DNA from: CBDFGS01 sp965247255
GTDB lineage: Bacteria > Chloroflexota > Dehalococcoidia > Lucifugimonadales > CAUZJF01
Reading direction: 5' to 3'
DNA length: 64,000 nt
Assembly (NCBI GenBank): GCA_965247255.1
Contig: CBDFGS010000013.1
Span: forward strand, 1-64,000
The notes beneath the pieces are model-generated. The model did no database searches. It was not told the DNA's origin and saw nothing but the letters and a program-made list of their open reading frames with translations. Made by a program: the position numbers and the translations under genes. Of this stretch, positions 25,740-35,676 are shown piece after piece; the stretch's first letter is position 1, and every line of letters starts with the position of its first letter.

Positions 25740-27393
25740 CTACTCTATCCAGAACGAATACAGCTTGGCGCTCTTGAGGTGGAACGCCAGGCGTACGTGG
25801 CGGTCGCGGAGCGGCGCCAGCGATTCGCGCTCGCGCCAGCGCGCCTGCGCCCGCGTCGTGTCCTGGGTGACCGCGACGCTGTCGCCCTCGCCGTAGCCCT
25901 CGAGTGGCTCCGCCGTGTCCTCGTCGACGACGGTTGCTCGTACATAGCCGCCCGCGGACACATCGGCGTTGACGTGCAGCGTGCCCTCACCTTCGAAGAC
26001 CAGCGGCCGTGTGATCACCAGTCCGCCGTCCTCGTCCGCATTCAGCGAAGCGAAGCCGTCGCGGCGTAGGACGGCGATCCCGGTCGAAGACTCCCACGTG
26101 TTCTTGGGCCCATCGACGCTCATGCCACGATGGTAATACCAGAGCTCGTCGTCCTTAACAATCGGGCCACTTGTAGTTACTAGGTTGACCACGCGTATGT
26201 ATCCAGGCTTCCAGGAGCCCTCCGGTCCCAGGGGGATGAACGGCTTGCGGTCCCCGAAGTAGTACCAATGCCGGCCGTCGCGGCTTGCCGCCTCTCTGAT
26301 CCAATTGCGTTTGATGAATGGCCTCGTGGGCATCAGGTTCTTCTCGCGTATCTGCTGCTTCGACGCGGGCGTGTACGTGGACATGGAGAAGTTGTTGAGC
26401 CACATACTCTCGTAGGGGTAGCCGTCGGCCTCGTAGATGCCCAGCATCCCGTTCAGCGGAGCCTTGGCGTCTTCGCCGTCCGGGTACGCGTAGATCCGTG
26501 GGGTCGACCAGTACACCAGGTCGTCGCTCTCGCGCTGCCCGACCACGCGGGCCCCGCCGATGATCGGCGAGAAACGGTAGTCCGGCTCGATCACGTGCTT
26601 GGAGTTGCCGATGTACTTTTCGAGCTTCGGGTCCCATCGCGTCTGAAAGACATCCCCGGCGCCTACCGCGAGGTAGTCGGGCATAACGACGCTGCCGCTG
26701 GGCCCCTTCACGTGATTGGTCTCCGCCTCGAACGTCCAGCTATACCCATCTGGTGAGACGTGGAGGGTGTATGGGACCCCGGCGCCCCCGGTGCCCGAAG
26801 GCAATCTCAGGTAAGGCCAAGGCTTGTGCCGAGGTTGGTCCTTGGTGGGCCCGAAGATCGCCTTCCACCGCCGCTGAGGGTCCGGGTCGTTCGGCTCGAA
26901 GAACAGGCCATGGAGCCCTCCGGCCGCCACCGCGTTGTTCGGAGCGCCATCGGAGTTTTTTGGGCTGTCGAGGACGTTCAGCTTGGGCATCTCCCAATTG
27001 ATCCCGTCTGTGGAGTAGGCCACATGCGTCATACCTGAGGAGCCGCCGCTGTAGTAGAGCCTGTAGCCGTGCTCGGGGTCGGGGCAGATGTGCGTTGCGT
27101 AGTGCTTGTAGGGAGCGAACACCGGACTGGCCGGATGATCGCGAGTTGAGTGCGTCTCGCGAACGATGCCCTCCATGTGGCCCACGACGTGATTGTCGAC
27201 GAAAAGCTGCCGGCTGGTGTCCAGCTTCATTCGAGCCAGCGCCATGTCCATCGGGAACTGGTAGCGCTCGTTGAGCAAGATTCCGTAGCCGACGGGAAAC
27301 GGCGTCCAGTCCGTGAGGGTCCCCGCCTCGTTCCACCGTCTCTCCACGAGTTGCTCGTCGAACTCGACTTTTTCGGTCTTCTTGGTGGGCATA
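25740..27393 (-). CDS. GH32/GH43-type five-bladed-propeller hydrolase-like protein
   Basis: Soluble protein of 551 residues. The pattern of YYSGGSSGMTHVAYSTDGINWE, then similar segments around DGYSWTFE, LVYWSTPRIY and RDGRHWYYFG, fits a five-bladed propeller of the GH32/GH43-like hydrolases. A beta-sandwich C-terminus follows (about 455-550, GEGTLHVNADVSAGGYVRATVVDED). ATG at 27391-27393 is preceded by gggaggag; a much longer frame to 27602 has an unlike, low-complexity leader and is not believed. No signal peptide is present. Substrate unknown; it belongs with the other carbohydrate-active genes at 12.6-16.2 and 32.2 kb. Confidence 0.75.
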
Positions 27394-27779
27394 TCCGTAG
27401 CTCCTCCCAGTTGGACTAAGGTGCGCCGATTGTACGCCCGCCTATACCGTTCAGCAACGCAAGCCCGGCGCGCCGGGTTCAACCCGGGCGTCCGCTCTCT
27501 ACCGCCCATGAGGCGACGCCTTGGAGATTCGGTGGAACGCAAACGGCTTCCAAACTGGTTCCACACGACTTTATTGCTAAGCTGGTGGGCGGAGGACGCC
27601 ACTGTCTCCGTCGATGGCGGCTAGGAGGCATACTGTGCCGGGCTTCACCCCCGGAAGGTGCAATGCCGGCCAGTCGAGGTAGCCTGATGAAACGCGTGCC
27701 AGGCCGTCCACTATCCGGACGCTATAATTAGACAAGCCCTCCGCTGGCGCGCAACGCGTGCCAGCAGACTATTAGTTTC
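27394..27779. other. Divergent intergenic region
   Basis: It separates a minus-strand hydrolase from the plus-strand histidine kinase and should hold both promoters. I see no coding frame with family resemblance and no strong repeat. The sequence gctataattag at 27721-27732 is a candidate -10 region for the kinase operon. Confidence 0.4.
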
Positions 27780-29291
27780 ATGCTAGAAAGAGACATCAGG
27801 TCGCTCGTCTACATCCTCGCGATCGCTTCCAGCGTCATCATGATCAGCGCGCTGGCGGCCTCGTGGTGGCCGTTGGTCATCGAGACGCGCTCGCTGCTGC
27901 TCATCCCGGTCCTGCTAGTCCTGTTCACGCTGGCCGGCCGCTTCCCTATCGAGCTTTCCCGCCAGGCATCGGCGTCGCTGTCCACGGTACCCCTGTTCAT
28001 GGCGGTGCTTCTGCTGCATCCGCTAGAGGCCGCATTGCTAGCGGCGTCCGGAACGCTGGCTTCGGAGCTATGGCTGAAGGCGCCCCCGAGGGCGATCGGC
28101 TTCAATGTGACCGTCAACGCCGCCGCTGCTGTGCTGGCCGGGGTTGTCCTCTTTACCCTCAAACCACAGGCCGAGGCGCTGCAGTTCACCGGCAGTCATA
28201 TGCTGGCGGCCGGAGCATCCGGCCTGGCGCTCCACGCCACCAACCTGCTGCTCGTTATCGGGCTCGTCACCTTGCGCAAGGGCCTGTCGTTCTGGAAGTC
28301 ATGGACACAAACGTACACATTCGAAGCCGTCCAGGAAGGCGGCCTGCTGACCCTGGGTTTGATCGCCGCCGTACTCTACACGGAGGCCGCGTGGAGCCTC
28401 ATCCTCGTGCTGGTCCCGTGCGTCCTCGCATACTACGGCTTCCGGCGTAGCGTGAGCGAAGCAGCTGGGAAGGCCCGGCTTGCCGAGGAGCTGGAGCAGA
28501 GGCTCGACGAGCTCCAGGAGCTGCAGGCCCAGCTGATCCAGTCTGCCAAGCTGGCCAGCGTCGGCACTCTCGCCGCGGGTGTCGCGCACGAGATCAACAA
28601 CCCGGTCTTCGCAATCACGGGAAGGGCCGAGCTCCTGCTGAAAGACCCGGACCTCCATCTTGTCGGCGAACGCGCCCGTGAGTACACGAAAACCATCTAC
28701 GAGATGGGCCAGCGCATCTCACAGATAGTGAGACAGCTGCTGGACTACTCGCGCACGTCGCAAGAAGCCGAGGAGGTGTTGCTGAGCGACGCTATGGACG
28801 CCGCGCTCGGGCTTCTTGGGGACAAGACCGAGTCGAAGAGGGCGTTGATTACCAAAGAGTACGGCGACGTGCCGCCGGTGATCGGAGTGCCATCTCAGAT
28901 ACAGCAGGTCTTCGTCAACCTCTTGAGCAACGCGATCGACGCGACATCCGAGGGGGGCAGTATAGTGATGGGCTGTCGCGCCGACGGCGGCACGGTGGAG
29001 GGATACGTAAGAGACACTGGGCCGGGGATCCCCAGCGAGTTCCACAGCACGGTCTTCGAACCCTTCTACACCACCAAAGAGGTCGGTAAAGGGACCGGCC
29101 TAGGACTATTCGTGTGCCACAAGATAGTGGCGGCCCACGACGGCGTAATCTCGATCGACAGCCATAACGGGTCGGGTGTCATCATCCGCGTCAGGCTACC
29201 CTCTGCGACAGCTACAGCAGAGGTCGAGGTGTCACAGCCGGCCGAGGTAGCCGCAGAGACCCAGATCACCACGCGCGACATTCAAAGATAA
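27780..29291 (+). CDS. Membrane histidine kinase, MASE-like sensor
   Basis: Kinase of 503 residues. Residues 1-225 contain about seven to eight membrane helices with little outside sequence, like integral membrane sensor domains. A coiled coil (about 228-255) leads to the dimerisation helix with His270 (GVAHEINNP, NtrB-like) and an ATPase domain with LLSNAIDATSEGG, DTGPGIP and GKGTGLGLFVC. It should phosphorylate the OmpR-type regulator that follows 24 bp downstream. The EINNP context is common in kinases that also act as phosphatases, an inference from the family. Confidence 0.92.
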   Translation: MLERDIRSLVYILAIASSVIMISALAASWWPLVIETRSLLLIPVLLVLFTLAGRFPIELSRQASASLSTVPLFMAVLLLHPLEAALLAASGTLASELWLKAPPRAIGFNVTVNAAAAVLAGVVLFTLKPQAEALQFTGSHMLAAGASGLALHATNLLLVIGLVTLRKGLSFWKSWTQTYTFEAVQEGGLLTLGLIAAVLYTEAAWSLILVLVPCVLAYYGFRRSVSEAAGKARLAEELEQRLDELQELQAQLIQSAKLASVGTLAAGVAHEINNPVFAITGRAELLLKDPDLHLVGERAREYTKTIYEMGQRISQIVRQLLDYSRTSQEAEEVLLSDAMDAALGLLGDKTESKRALITKEYGDVPPVIGVPSQIQQVFVNLLSNAIDATSEGGSIVMGCRADGGTVEGYVRDTGPGIPSEFHSTVFEPFYTTKEVGKGTGLGLFVCHKIVAAHDGVISIDSHNGSGVIIRVRLPSATATAEVEVSQPAEVAAETQITTRDIQR

Positions 29292-29315
29292 CCCGCGCTC
29301 ATAGGGGAGAACGGA

Positions 29316-30047
29316 ATGGCCGAAAAAGTGCTTGTGGTCGAGGACGAACCGGCGGTACTCGATCTGCTCGTCAGCTGGCTGGAGGACGCCGGTTACGAGA
29401 CTCACGGCGCAGGCGACGGAGTCGCGGGCCTGCGTGGTCTATACGAGTTCCGGCCCGACCTCATCGTCGCCGATATCTTGATGCCTCACATGGACGGCTT
29501 CGAGTTTTGCAGGCTCGCCCGCGAGGTGTGCAACGCCCCCATCATGATTCTGTCGGGGCTGGGAGACGAGGCGGATAAGGTGAAGGGGCTGAACCTGGGC
29601 GCCGACGAGTACGTTGTGAAGCCAGTGCCCATGAACGAGTTCATGGCGCGGGTCGGAGCCCTTCTTCGCCGGAACGCCCTGAACAATCAGAACGATACGG
29701 CCGAGAACCGCTATGAAGACGGCTTCCTCACCCTGGACAACGATCGGAACGAAGTCTGGGTCAAAAAGGAGATGGTGCAGCTGACCCCCACGGAGTTCAG
29801 GCTGCTATCGCTGCTGACCGAGGAGGCCGGGCGGACATGCTCGACGCGCCAGGTGCTCGATCGAGTCTGGGACGACTCGCACTACTCTCCCGACCTGGTC
29901 AAATGGCACATCGCGAGCCTGCGCGGCAAGATCGAGAATGAGCCCTCGGACCCCCGGCGCATCGTCACGGTCTGGGGCGTCGGGTACAGGTATGACCCTT
30001 TGCCTACCCCAGACTCTGCCTTCCAGGACAAACGATCGGGCGCGTAG
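29316..30047 (+). CDS. OmpR-family response regulator
   Basis: Regulator of 243 residues with a complete receiver (EDEP, Asp53 in VADILMP, LSG, Lys in VVKPV) and an OmpR-type winged helix (about 140-235) with LTPTEFRLL and GYRYD. It follows the membrane kinase by 24 bp and is likely its cognate partner. The start ATG has gggaga upstream. A Ser/Thr-kinase-receiver fusion follows after a 530-bp gap in the same direction. No binding site for it is evident. Confidence 0.94.
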   Translation: MAEKVLVVEDEPAVLDLLVSWLEDAGYETHGAGDGVAGLRGLYEFRPDLIVADILMPHMDGFEFCRLAREVCNAPIMILSGLGDEADKVKGLNLGADEYVVKPVPMNEFMARVGALLRRNALNNQNDTAENRYEDGFLTLDNDRNEVWVKKEMVQLTPTEFRLLSLLTEEAGRTCSTRQVLDRVWDDSHYSPDLVKWHIASLRGKIENEPSDPRRIVTVWGVGYRYDPLPTPDSAFQDKRSGA

Positions 30048-30577
30048 CCCGACATCTCCACGCCTTCCCCCGCCGCCGGGGAAGAACTGAGCATGTCCTG
30101 AGGTAACTGAAGTGCCCGCCAGCCCCAGCCGAAGGAATCATCCTGGGGTTTACCTCTTCCCCCGTCTCTGGGGAAGACGGCTTTGCACTAAAACTCGCAA
30201 TGCGTGGCCGTGGTTCGACCAGAGCGACACATTTGTGGAAAGCCGCGGGAAGACCGAGATGGGGGCCTGCCTCTTCCCCGCCTCCCTGGAGATCGAGCCT
30301 GCCCCGAGCCGACGGCGGGTATCGCGGCTGCCTACCCTACCCGGCTACTCAATCAGATTCCAGTCAGCCCTCCCGCCCCGGCGGCACCCCACCTACCGAG
30401 ACCCAGACCACGATGCGGGCGCGGCTGCATTGCCGAACTACACCCCTTTACCACCGTTTGCACATCAATCCCAAACGATTTTGATGCTACCGTGCGGCCC
30501 ACAACGAGAACGGCTGACGACCCGCCCCCACGCGCTGCGCATGCGCCGCTGTGGGGGAGCCAAGGGAGGACTACACC
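30048..30577. other. Intergenic with short hairpin repeats
   Basis: Contains hairpins cttccccc/ggggaag at about 30063-30084 and cttccccc/ggggaag at about 30153-30178. Frames running through this region are Pro/Arg-rich and look spurious. It probably holds the terminator of the regulator and a promoter for the kinase fusion. Confidence 0.45.
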
Positions 30578-31999
30578 GTGATACCCCTGATGCCAGGAAT
30601 AACCCTGGGACGCTACGTCGTCATTGAACAGGTCGGCTTAGGCGCGGTCGCGCGTGTCTTCAGGGCCCGAGATACCGAACTCGAGCGCGATGTCGCGCTG
30701 AAAGTGCTCCCGACCCTGAATATCGACGACACCTCCTTCGCTGCGCGATTCAAGCGCGAGGCCAGGGCCATCGCCCAATTGAGCCATCCCAGCGTGCTCC
30801 CGGTGTACGACTTTGGGGAGGACAAGGGATTCACCTACATTGTCACGAAGCTCGTTCCCGGCGGGACCCTTCAGGAGCGCAAGATGGGGAGGGGCTCGGA
30901 CCTTGGCGAGGTGCTCAGGCTGGTGACTCCCCTCGCCAAGGCGCTGGAGTACGCGCATCACCGCGGCATAATTCACCGCGACATCAAGCCGTCCAATATC
31001 CTCTTAGAGGCCGACGGCACCCCGGTCCTAGCCGATTTCGGCATCGCCCGAATCCTCGAGGCCAACTCCAGCCTGACCGGAGAGGGGGTGCTAGTCGGAA
31101 CGCCAAGCTATATCTCGCCTGAGCAGGTGCTTGGGCGCCCCGCCGACACCCGATCGGACCTCTACTCGTTCGCGGTCGTCATCTACGAGCTGGTCGTAGG
31201 CCGGCCGGTGTTCGACGTCGAGACTTCCGGGGAGACGCTGTTGGCGCACGTCCACGCACCGGTCGTGCCGCCGACGCAGATCGACCCGGAGCTAGACCCC
31301 GGGCTCGATGCAGTGCTTCTTAAGGCTTTGGCCAAGGACCCTGACGACCGGTATCAGACACCCGGCGAGCTGGTAGGGGCCATGGGCATGCTGGCAAGTC
31401 CACGACCAGATTCATCCCGTGAAGGCGCGGGCTCCAACTGGGTCCACACACCCTTGGGGCCGCCCTCCGAATCGCGAGTCTCGCCGCACAACACGACTGC
31501 GGACGAACAGCCGACAGAACCCAGCATTCGCGTATTCCTGATCGAGGACCATCCAGTCGTGCTGGAAGGCCTTCCACACTTGATCGAGTCCGAGGGCCGG
31601 GTGGAAGTGGTGGGCGCCGCACAGTCCGCCGAAGAGGCCCTGCCGCGGCTCAAGTCCATCGTGTGTGACGTAGTCATCACGGATATAGGTCTGCCGGGAA
31701 TGAGCGGCATCGAGGTCATACGACAGATCAAGGCGCAGCCGTGGAAGGCCAAGGTGTTGGTGCTGAGCGGTTACGGCGAATCTCACCTCACCGATGCGAT
31801 CTCGGCCGGAGCCGACGGATACATCATGAAGTCGGCTGGAGGCGCGAGGCTTCGCCAGGCCATCAACGACGTCCACGGAGGCGGGTCGGCCATCGACCCC
31901 AAACTCGCCCGGAACCTCTTTCAGCGTATCGCGAACACCGCGAAGAGCCCTCAGGACGACACCACCAGCGTCGCCGCGCGATCAGACTCCGAGGAGTGA
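30578..31999 (+). CDS. Ser/Thr protein kinase fused to a receiver domain
   Basis: Soluble protein of 473 residues. The kinase domain (about 8-265) is complete: loop GLGAVARV, Lys42 (VALKV), HRDIKPSN (Asp135), DFG (Asp153), GTPSYISPEQ. After a 50-residue linker comes a NarL-type receiver (about 317-435) with IEDH, Asp369 (ITDIGLPGMSG) and Lys (IMKSA), but without the usual LuxR DNA-binding domain. This joins Ser/Thr and His-Asp phosphorylation in one chain. GTG at 30578 is chosen for the gggagga seven bases upstream. It follows a histidine kinase and regulator and may take phosphate from that kinase. Confidence 0.9.
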   Translation: MIPLMPGITLGRYVVIEQVGLGAVARVFRARDTELERDVALKVLPTLNIDDTSFAARFKREARAIAQLSHPSVLPVYDFGEDKGFTYIVTKLVPGGTLQERKMGRGSDLGEVLRLVTPLAKALEYAHHRGIIHRDIKPSNILLEADGTPVLADFGIARILEANSSLTGEGVLVGTPSYISPEQVLGRPADTRSDLYSFAVVIYELVVGRPVFDVETSGETLLAHVHAPVVPPTQIDPELDPGLDAVLLKALAKDPDDRYQTPGELVGAMGMLASPRPDSSREGAGSNWVHTPLGPPSESRVSPHNTTADEQPTEPSIRVFLIEDHPVVLEGLPHLIESEGRVEVVGAAQSAEEALPRLKSIVCDVVITDIGLPGMSGIEVIRQIKAQPWKAKVLVLSGYGESHLTDAISAGADGYIMKSAGGARLRQAINDVHGGGSAIDPKLARNLFQRIANTAKSPQDDTTSVAARSDSEE

Positions 32000-32228
32000 C
32001 TAAAGACGCTCTTCCAGTGCGTGCCGTTCAGCAAAGCTCACTCTCTTAGGGCCAACGGCGTGGTATCGATGCAGAACCGCCATGAGACTCGGCATCTCCC
32101 TCTCGTCAACTGGGCAATATCGGCCTCCGATGACGAACTGACACGCCTGCCTGGCAACCTACTGCCGACTCCGGTCCTCCCTCGGGACGGTGGTACTATT
32201 CCTCGCAAATCTGATCAGGGAGATTGCG

Positions 32229-33563
32229 ATGAGCAACGTGCCTATGACCCGGCCCGACGAGATGCTGGCCGTCCACGAGAACATGTACGCTCCAGGCTTC
32301 GCGGAGCTGGACGACGGCAGAGTCCTGAGCTTTGCGAGGTATGAGGCGGCCACGCCAGGCGAGGAGCAGACCCGGTTCAGCATCTCCGAGGATGGTGGCC
32401 TTACGTGGTCCGCGCCGTTCGACCGTAAGGACGCCAACGGCGACCCGGTCGGCGGGGGCGAGCAGGGCGCCACATCGCTGGTGAAGCTGTCGGGACGAGG
32501 CGTCGGGCTCGCTTCCAACGTCAGGACCCCAGGCGACATGCACGCGCTGTTCTGGCGCTCCGAGGACGGTGGCGAGACCTGGGTAGCGCCCGTGCGCATG
32601 ACGCCTCGCAACATGGACGCGATCTTCGTCTCCACCGACGTGATGATGCGGACCTCCTCGGGGCGCATCATCATGCCGGTCTATACGTCGCTGGGCCAGC
32701 GAAGCCGGCCGGACGAACGCTTCCCCACGCTTCCGGGCAAGCTGGTCAACGGCCAGTACCTGACCGCGTCGGGCCACTTCTTCGACCCCGGCTTCTCCGC
32801 CGTCTACGTTTGCTACTCGGACGACGATGGACGCACGTGGCAGCGAAACAGTGACGGCGAGTTGGTGATTAACCTGGACTGGAACGCGACCTTCAGCTAC
32901 GTCAACGAGCCCAGCGTGGCGGAGGTCTCGCCGGGGCGCCTCCTGATCATGCTGCGCACCGGGCTCGGGCGCCTCTATCAGGCCTGGTCCGACGACGACG
33001 GCGAGACGTGGGGCCGGCCCCAGCCGACCTCGCTGGCCGCCAGCACCACGCCAGCCTACATCGCTTCGATACCACCGACAGGGCACCTGCTGGTCGTGTG
33101 GAACCAGGAGAGCGAGGAGGAGGTGAAACACAGCTATCCCCGCAGCCGGATGTCGGCGGCCATCAGCCGCAACGGCGGAAGCGTCTGGGAGTTCTTCCAG
33201 AATGTGGAGTCAATGCACGAGGCGACCCGCGTGGAGCCGGGGCCTATCCGCCCGCTGCGTCCGGCCGAGTACTATTACGCGGCTGGGATGCCCGCTCCGG
33301 AGCGCGAGGCGGAGTACATCTCCACCGCCACACGCGAGAGCCCGTGGGCGTGGCGCATCACTTACCCCGGCGTGTTCGTGACGGGTGACCGGGTATTCGT
33401 TCACTACCGACACATGGTTTGCGAGGAACACCCGACCAGGGCCGAGATCATGCAAAGGAAGATCACCAGGTTCAAGGTGCTGCCGCTGACCTGGTTCTAT
33501 GGGGGCAAGGAGCCCGCAGACAATCCTGTCTTGCCGCGGGCGTGGACACCGGCTGGGGAGTAG
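32229..33563 (+). CDS. Sialidase-like (BNR/Asp-box) six-bladed propeller protein
   Basis: Soluble protein of 444 residues with five Asp-box turns (SEDGGLTWS, SEDGGETWV, SDDDGRTWQ, SDDDGETWG, SRNGGSVWE), the hallmark of sialidase-type propellers. There is an early Arg-containing segment and a late YYYAAGMP region, but the catalytic Arg triad and Tyr/Glu pair cannot be assigned with certainty. No signal peptide is seen, so a secreted neuraminidase role is doubtful; many such proteins in this type of genome have unknown substrates. ATG at 32229 has cagggaga upstream; the longer frame start at 32190 is not supported. Confidence 0.85.
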   Translation: MSNVPMTRPDEMLAVHENMYAPGFAELDDGRVLSFARYEAATPGEEQTRFSISEDGGLTWSAPFDRKDANGDPVGGGEQGATSLVKLSGRGVGLASNVRTPGDMHALFWRSEDGGETWVAPVRMTPRNMDAIFVSTDVMMRTSSGRIIMPVYTSLGQRSRPDERFPTLPGKLVNGQYLTASGHFFDPGFSAVYVCYSDDDGRTWQRNSDGELVINLDWNATFSYVNEPSVAEVSPGRLLIMLRTGLGRLYQAWSDDDGETWGRPQPTSLAASTTPAYIASIPPTGHLLVVWNQESEEEVKHSYPRSRMSAAISRNGGSVWEFFQNVESMHEATRVEPGPIRPLRPAEYYYAAGMPAPEREAEYISTATRESPWAWRITYPGVFVTGDRVFVHYRHMVCEEHPTRAEIMQRKITRFKVLPLTWFYGGKEPADNPVLPRAWTPAGE

Positions 33564-33730
33564 CCGCGAGCCTGGTGCGGTTACCCCGCTTTGGACTAAC
33601 GACTCCCATCGGCATCGGGTGACGATTGCCACGCGAACGGCGGCCTCGTTCAGGGGGGTCTGCTTGACAACCCGACGCGCGAATAGCCAGAATCTCGCCC
33701 AGCCCTAAAGACTCCCGACCGGACGACAGC

Positions 33731-35173
33731 ATGAACGCCACAGTAGCCGCACGCTCCCTGTCTGGCGCCTTCACACGATTCGCGTCGGCGGCCAAAAGCT
33801 CCGCCAGCTCCCACGCCGGGCTATGGGTCGTTCTCGGCTTCGCGGCAGCTACACGGATCGCGCTGTACCTGGTCGCGCGACCGTGGGACGCCGATATCCT
33901 CGCAAGGGAGATCATGACCGGCGACGCCAACACCTACCACGCCCTCGCCGCCGGCATCCTAGACCGGGTGCCATACTCTGAAGCCGAAGGAGAGTTCGCT
34001 CAGCGGCCTCCGGTCTACCCGCTGTTTCTCTCAACGGTGTACGTCATATTCGGACGGAACGCCTGGGCGGCCCTGGCCGTGCAGGGGCTCATCAACATAT
34101 CGACGGTCGCCATTGTCTACGCCATAGCTCTGACGCTCTTTCGCTCCTACCGAGCCGCTCTAGTCGGGGCCGTGCTATTCACGCTGTCGCTCGTTCCCGC
34201 CTGGATCGCGGTGCACGCCCTTCTGACCGAGACCTTGTTTACTGCCGTGATGGGCCTTGCGATACTCGCGTTCCTACGGGGCTTGAGCAGCCACTCGTTC
34301 CGCTGGCTTTTGCTATCGGGGGTCTTGTTCGGCATAGCGACTTTAACACGGCCTGTTTTACAGTACTTCGTTGTGGTACCGGCCCTCGTCGTCCTCGTCG
34401 GTGGCGGGTCCATGAGAACGAGACTGGCGCTGATTTCGGCCCTGCTACTCGCTTTCGCGGCTGCCATAGCCCCGTGGCAGCTGCGAAACCTGTCTAGCTT
34501 TGGGCACTACAGCGTCTCCACCATGGGCGGAGATATGGTGTTCAAGTTCGCGTTCACGGCAAAATCCCGCGCCGAGGGCATCGACGGGTACGTAGCCCGC
34601 GACCAGCTTGGGTGGCAGGAGTTCAAGGACGTGCAAAACCCGTTCGACCGCTCGGCTGAAGGTAAGAGACGAGGCGCTCGTTACCTGTTCGATAATCCAT
34701 CGATGTTCGCGAGGCTCTACACCCGAGGGCTGTTGAGTATGTTCGCAACAACGGAAAAGGGTATTATCCTGTACGAGCTTCTTCGGAGGGAGCTACTCCA
34801 CGAGATTCCCCTTTATACGGAGTCGGTACCACAACGAATCGGGAGAATCGTCGGGGACCTGCGCACCGAGCTCTTCCTCACGCCGGTGCTGCTTCTGAGA
34901 CTGCTCGTCGTGTACGCTCTCTTCGCCACAGGTCTCGGCGTCCTTGTGCGCCAGGGACACTGGCATGTAGCGGCGTTTTTCCTTTTGACGGTCGCCTACT
35001 TTGTGCTTGTTACAGGCCAGCTTGGCGTAGGCCTGCGTTACAGGGTGCCCCTCATTCCCCTATATTCGGCGGTTGGCTCCGCCGGCGCTTTGGCGGCGTG
35101 GTATTCTGGTAAGGCAATCCTCACCTCCGACGCCCGTGTTCGAAGGGCACTCCGTCTCGGACCAGGACCTTGA
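33731..35173 (+). CDS. GT39-like membrane glycosyltransferase
   Basis: Polytopic membrane protein of 480 residues with about ten helices. Early in the chain an acidic loop (GDANTYHALA) is followed by QRPPVYPLFLS, the pattern of PMT/ArnT-type glycosyltransferases (GT-C fold) that use polyprenyl-phosphate sugars. The C-terminal third has further helices (about 385-465). It opens the polysaccharide gene run and probably transfers a sugar outside the membrane. ATG at 33731 is consistent with the membrane-leading N-terminus. Confidence 0.85.
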   Translation: MNATVAARSLSGAFTRFASAAKSSASSHAGLWVVLGFAAATRIALYLVARPWDADILAREIMTGDANTYHALAAGILDRVPYSEAEGEFAQRPPVYPLFLSTVYVIFGRNAWAALAVQGLINISTVAIVYAIALTLFRSYRAALVGAVLFTLSLVPAWIAVHALLTETLFTAVMGLAILAFLRGLSSHSFRWLLLSGVLFGIATLTRPVLQYFVVVPALVVLVGGGSMRTRLALISALLLAFAAAIAPWQLRNLSSFGHYSVSTMGGDMVFKFAFTAKSRAEGIDGYVARDQLGWQEFKDVQNPFDRSAEGKRRGARYLFDNPSMFARLYTRGLLSMFATTEKGIILYELLRRELLHEIPLYTESVPQRIGRIVGDLRTELFLTPVLLLRLLVVYALFATGLGVLVRQGHWHVAAFFLLTVAYFVLVTGQLGVGLRYRVPLIPLYSAVGSAGALAAWYSGKAILTSDARVRRALRLGPGP

Positions 35174-35285
35174 CCTCAATCGTCTTCGTAACAACCGCGC
35201 CTGAGCATGCGCCGCTCCGGGTGCGCCACTTGGAATTCTCGGGCGAGTCCGTGTCAACGTGGGTTCGCTGGAGTCCGGCCACAGA

Positions 35286-35666
35286 ATGCTAGGCTCGGTC
35301 GCCATTCTCGCGTTCGTGGTCATCACGGCCGCATCGGCCCACGTCTTGCTCCGTGCCGGTATGTCACAAATCGGAGAGGTCGGCGCCGCGGAGCTCGGAA
35401 GGCCGGTGGGCCTCATCTCGACCATGTCCACCAATCCCCTGGTCGTGATTGCGGTCCTGGCCTATGGATTGAGCTTCGCAGCATGGACCGTAGCGCTTTC
35501 CCGTCTCAACCTGAGCGTCGCGTATCCCGCCCTGGCCTTCATGTACGTGCTCATCCCCCTTCTGTCCTGGGCCTTCCTCGATGAGTCCGTTTCTGCGCCA
35601 CAGTGGGCGGGGGTGGTGGTAATATTCGCGGGCGTACTGATGGTCCTGCTGCCGGGGATCAACTGA
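35286..35666 (+). CDS. EamA/SMR-like small membrane protein
   Basis: Protein of about 126 residues with four predicted helices (about 3-22, 47-65, 73-93, 102-121) and the SMR-like segment NLSVAYPALAFMYVLIPLLSW. Such four-helix proteins next to glycosyltransferases often act as flippases of polyprenyl-linked sugars (ArnE/ArnF-like) and not as drug exporters. ATG at 35286 begins right before the first helix; a GTG at 35259 is an alternative. It ends 10 bp before rfbF. Confidence 0.8.
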   Translation: MLGSVAILAFVVITAASAHVLLRAGMSQIGEVGAAELGRPVGLISTMSTNPLVVIAVLAYGLSFAAWTVALSRLNLSVAYPALAFMYVLIPLLSWAFLDESVSAPQWAGVVVIFAGVLMVLLPGIN

Positions 35667-35676
35667 GGTCGAAGAA

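Noticed and set aside
30112..30627. 171-codon plus-strand frame before the kinase-receiver fusion
   Set aside because: Pro/Arg-rich, runs through hairpin repeats and overlaps the true kinase start.
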